A DNA stretch of 7,813 nucleotides from CAZFIO01 sp964519585. GTDB taxonomy: Bacteria; Bacillota; Clostridia; Tissierellales; Tissierellaceae. The stretch spans positions 1 through 7,813 of the forward strand of contig CAZFIO010000101.1 in NCBI GenBank assembly GCA_964519585.1, written 5' to 3'. A program made the position numbers and the translations under genes. A model generated the notes under the pieces. The model saw only the letters and a list, made by a program, of their open reading frames with translations, made no database searches and was not told the origin of the DNA. Below are positions 5,738-7,813 of this stretch, piece by piece. Position 1 is the stretch's first letter, and each line of letters begins with the position of its first letter.

Positions 5738-6055
5738 ATGGAAAACAATAGAGACATAGATATTATTAAGAATATGAAGACAGTAGATTGGTTAAAATCA
5801 GAATTATTGACCAATATATCAAACTTACATAGGATTTTGGTCAACAATGAAAACACCACCAAGGATGACTTGGAGGATGCCCTGTCCAATATAATCTTAG
5901 ATTCCTATATCTTGGGCAAGAGGTTGGGTTTAGACTACAGGGACATAGATGTGGCAATGAAGGAAAATATAAAACTCAATCTAATAAAAGAGCATAAGAT
6001 TGAAAAATGGTATGGAGATTTAAGCCAACTATTAGACTATATAATTTCAAGATAA
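5738..6055 (+). CDS. MazG-like family protein
   Basis: This small, all-helical protein of 105 residues belongs to the MazG-like family that clostridial genomes commonly carry between rpsR and yybS. True MazG proteins hydrolyse nucleoside triphosphates to monophosphates. Here the helix DDLEDALSNIILDSYILGKR (43-62) keeps some acidic positions and the RLGLDY signature (62-67). The paired ExxE metal-binding motifs of catalytic MazG are not clearly complete, so activity is uncertain. The ATG at 5738 is preferred because AAGG at 5725-5728 lies 9 bases ahead. The in-frame ATG at 5729 touches that ribosome binding site and would leave no spacing. It is the first gene of a three-gene run, with yybS following closely. 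No function is established for this clade. Confidence 0.75.
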   Translation: MENNRDIDIIKNMKTVDWLKSELLTNISNLHRILVNNENTTKDDLEDALSNIILDSYILGKRLGLDYRDIDVAMKENIKLNLIKEHKIEKWYGDLSQLLDYIISR

Positions 6056-6071
6056 AATAGAGGTGAAGACT

Positions 6072-7019
6072 TTGAATCAAGATAAGACAAACAACAAATT
6101 AGTAGAATCACTTCTATTAATTACCATAATGACTGTACTGGGAATAGTAGGCCTGAGCTTTATCCCCTACCTCTTTTTATTCCCTGCAGTATTTACCATA
6201 TTTGCCCTAAGGAATGGAAGCAACCTAAGTTTTATCAATATAATCATAACTGGGATTGCAGTTGGTATATTGGGGGACCTTGGTGGTGGGATATTTATAC
6301 TAGTTACAAGCCTTCCCATGACTTTTATTTTTGTAAACTTAATTATTAAAAGGGTAAAAAGTTCAGAGATAATTTTAATAGCTACAATTTTTTCCTTTAT
6401 ATCCCTTTTACTTTTAATAAAGCTAATGGACCTAAATGGAATAAATCTTGTAAAATTACTGGAGGAAGGTTTCAACGAAACCATGTCCAAGCAACTGGAT
6501 ATATATCAGGGTATGGGGCTTACATCCTTAGAACTAAATGAAAAGGTGGATTTTCTAGAAAGTACATATAAGTATGCACTTCTGATTATACCTTCACTTA
6601 TGTTTATTATATCTTTAATTGTAAGTTACCTGAACTATGTTGTAATTGTTATAGGCCTTGAAAAAATGGAATTAAGACTGGCCAATACTCCAAGGTTTTC
6701 AAAGTTTAGGTTACCCAATAATTTCATAGCTACTACAGCTCTTGTTTTATTAGCATTCATGTTTATGAGGAGGCTGGAGTCACCCTACCTAGATACCATA
6801 ATTATTAATATCCAGATTCTAATTGGTTTTGCTTTTACCATACAGGGCCTATCAGTCATAGAGCATATCTTGGTTAGGAGAGGGGTTAAGTTATGGGTTA
6901 GGACTATATCCTATACCTTGTTTGCCTTCCTTCCGCCAATGATTACTATACTGCCACTTATTGGGGCAGGGGATATAGTATTTGATTTTAAGAAGCTTAA
7001 AAAACCAAAATCAAGATAG
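6072..7019 (+). CDS. yybS: YybS-like DUF2232 multi-pass membrane protein
   Basis: This 315-residue integral membrane protein has about eight hydrophobic segments, near residues 11-30, 32-46, 53-70, 74-93, 99-117, 168-194, 218-233 and 241-298 (the last likely two). A soluble, charged stretch lies at about 119-165. Sequence and position immediately before gdpP match the DUF2232/YybS family of Bacillota, whose transport or scaffolding role is not known. The start is best placed at the TTG at 6072, which has AGGTG (6061-6065) 6 bases upstream. The in-frame GTG at 6063 lies inside that ribosome binding site and is unlikely to be used. It is followed after 11 bases by gdpP, so the two are cotranscribed and may cooperate at the membrane. 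Confidence 0.82.
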   Translation: MNQDKTNNKLVESLLLITIMTVLGIVGLSFIPYLFLFPAVFTIFALRNGSNLSFINIIITGIAVGILGDLGGGIFILVTSLPMTFIFVNLIIKRVKSSEIILIATIFSFISLLLLIKLMDLNGINLVKLLEEGFNETMSKQLDIYQGMGLTSLELNEKVDFLESTYKYALLIIPSLMFIISLIVSYLNYVVIVIGLEKMELRLANTPRFSKFRLPNNFIATTALVLLAFMFMRRLESPYLDTIIINIQILIGFAFTIQGLSVIEHILVRRGVKLWVRTISYTLFAFLPPMITILPLIGAGDIVFDFKKLKKPKSR

Positions 7020-7030
7020 GGGGGGCTAGT

Positions 7031-7813
7031 ATGGGCAGAAAAATATATACTTGGTCAGACAAAAGACTCTACCTTATAGTAGCTGGTGCCATGGCAATTG
7101 TAATAGCCATCTATAAGCCAGTTCTAGGAGTTATATTTCTCTTAATGGTTGCTTACCTAGTATACTTTGCTTTTTCTGAAACCAGGAGAAAGAACCAGGA
7201 AATAGATGAATATATTAAGGGCCTATCAGACTTATTTGAATCTGTAACAAAAAGGGCCATATTCAATATGCCCTTTCCCTTGGTGCTTATAGATGATAAG
7301 GGTACTATTATCTGGTATAACACTCCTTTCCTAAGAATGATAGTAGAGGAAGATATACTCAATGCTAGGATATATGACCTAGTACCAGGATTTAACCTGG
7401 ATGGAATACTAAAATCGGAAAGTCCTACACCCATAAGCTATGATTCAAGGGATTATCTCATATTCCCTAACTATGTAGATAGTAAGAAATTGGTTGATAC
7501 AAGTAGCAAGACTATTATACTATATTGGGTTGATAATACGGACTATGTTAACCTAGAAAAAACCTACAAGGACGAAGAAACTATACTGGCTTTGGCTTAT
7601 GTAGATAATTATGATGATGTTAAAAACAATACCCCAGATATAAATAGGCCACTTTTACTGGCTGAAATTGATAAAAATATTACAGAATACTTCTCAAGAT
7701 ACAATGGCCTAGTTAGAAAATACGAAAATGACAAGTATCTGATTATTCTAGACCACAAATCACTGGAGAAGATCCAGGAGAAAAGATTTGACATACTGGA
7801 TAATATTAGGGAA
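7031..7813 (+). CDS. gdpP: GdpP (YybT) cyclic-di-AMP phosphodiesterase, N-terminal part, cut by window edge
   Basis: GdpP hydrolyses the second messenger c-di-AMP and so affects osmotic balance, potassium uptake and cell-wall stress. The first 261 residues are visible and the frame is still open at the right edge. Two membrane helices lie at about 13-29 and 31-48, followed by a linker helix. A PAS-type sensor domain (about 75-170) contains MPFPLVLIDDKGTIIWYN. A degenerate GGDEF domain starts near 185 with LAYVDNYDDV and continues to KYLIILDHKSLEKI and FDILDNIRE, a pattern characteristic of GdpP/YybT. The catalytic DHH and DHHA1 domains, which would complete a protein of about 650 residues, lie beyond the window. 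The ATG at 7031 follows a G-rich ribosome binding site (7018-7025) that overlaps the yybS stop. Confidence 0.92.
   Translation, partial: MGRKIYTWSDKRLYLIVAGAMAIVIAIYKPVLGVIFLLMVAYLVYFAFSETRRKNQEIDEYIKGLSDLFESVTKRAIFNMPFPLVLIDDKGTIIWYNTPFLRMIVEEDILNARIYDLVPGFNLDGILKSESPTPISYDSRDYLIFPNYVDSKKLVDTSSKTIILYWVDNTDYVNLEKTYKDEETILALAYVDNYDDVKNNTPDINRPLLLAEIDKNITEYFSRYNGLVRKYENDKYLIILDHKSLEKIQEKRFDILDNIRE

Noticed and set aside
5485..5889. Minus-strand open frame of 134 codons
   Set aside because: It runs antisense across rpsR, its terminator and the start of the MazG-like gene. It has no ribosome binding site or recognisable family, and its hydrophobic stretch comes from complementing Lys/Asn-rich DNA.
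6063..6071. GTG at 6063 as the start of yybS
   Set aside because: It lies within the AGGTGA ribosome binding site itself; the TTG at 6072 is correctly spaced.

Overview
The window looks like a low-GC, Gram-positive anaerobe of the Clostridia/Tissierellia type. The evidence is the strong AGGAGG-type ribosome binding sites, heavy use of ATA (Ile) and AGG (Arg) codons, and a core order of rpsF-ssb-rpsR-(MazG-like)-yybS-gdpP that is familiar from Bacillota. This lineage call is inference; no rRNA is present.

Left region (1-1609). The window opens in the last ~160 codons of a type I restriction subunit R gene (hsdR). It converges on a minus-strand PLP-dependent enzyme of the threonine synthase family. 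The two genes meet at a 10-bp-stem hairpin that has a U-tract for the plus strand and also sits at the stop codon of the minus-strand gene, so it probably serves both.

Middle region (1610-4541). A 205-bp divergent intergenic region carries one recognisable sigma-A-type promoter per direction. The rightward promoter has a perfect 12-bp palindrome in its spacer. It drives a two-gene unit of a stand-alone ATP-grasp carboxylate-amine ligase and a MurE-like Mur ligase, both with GTG starts and 18 bp apart. The Mur ligase keeps the UDP-binding domain, P-loop and carbamylatable lysine, but it lacks the DNPR/DNPK-type amino-acid recognition motif and several other canonical MurE signatures. With the ATP-grasp partner this suggests a non-standard amino-acid ligation, perhaps of a peptidoglycan stem or cross-bridge or another peptide. 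It is the least explained part of the window.

Right region (4542-7813). A strong promoter and a leader that matches the S6:S18-binding autoregulatory RNA motif precede rpsF-ssb-rpsR, which ends at a clear terminator. A second promoter then starts a MazG-like small gene, a YybS/DUF2232 multi-pass membrane protein and the N-terminal 261 residues of GdpP, the c-di-AMP phosphodiesterase, whose reading frame runs off the right edge. This part is conserved housekeeping.

No tRNA, rRNA, CRISPR array, insertion sequence or prophage gene is visible. No stretch longer than 300 bases lacks a gene.
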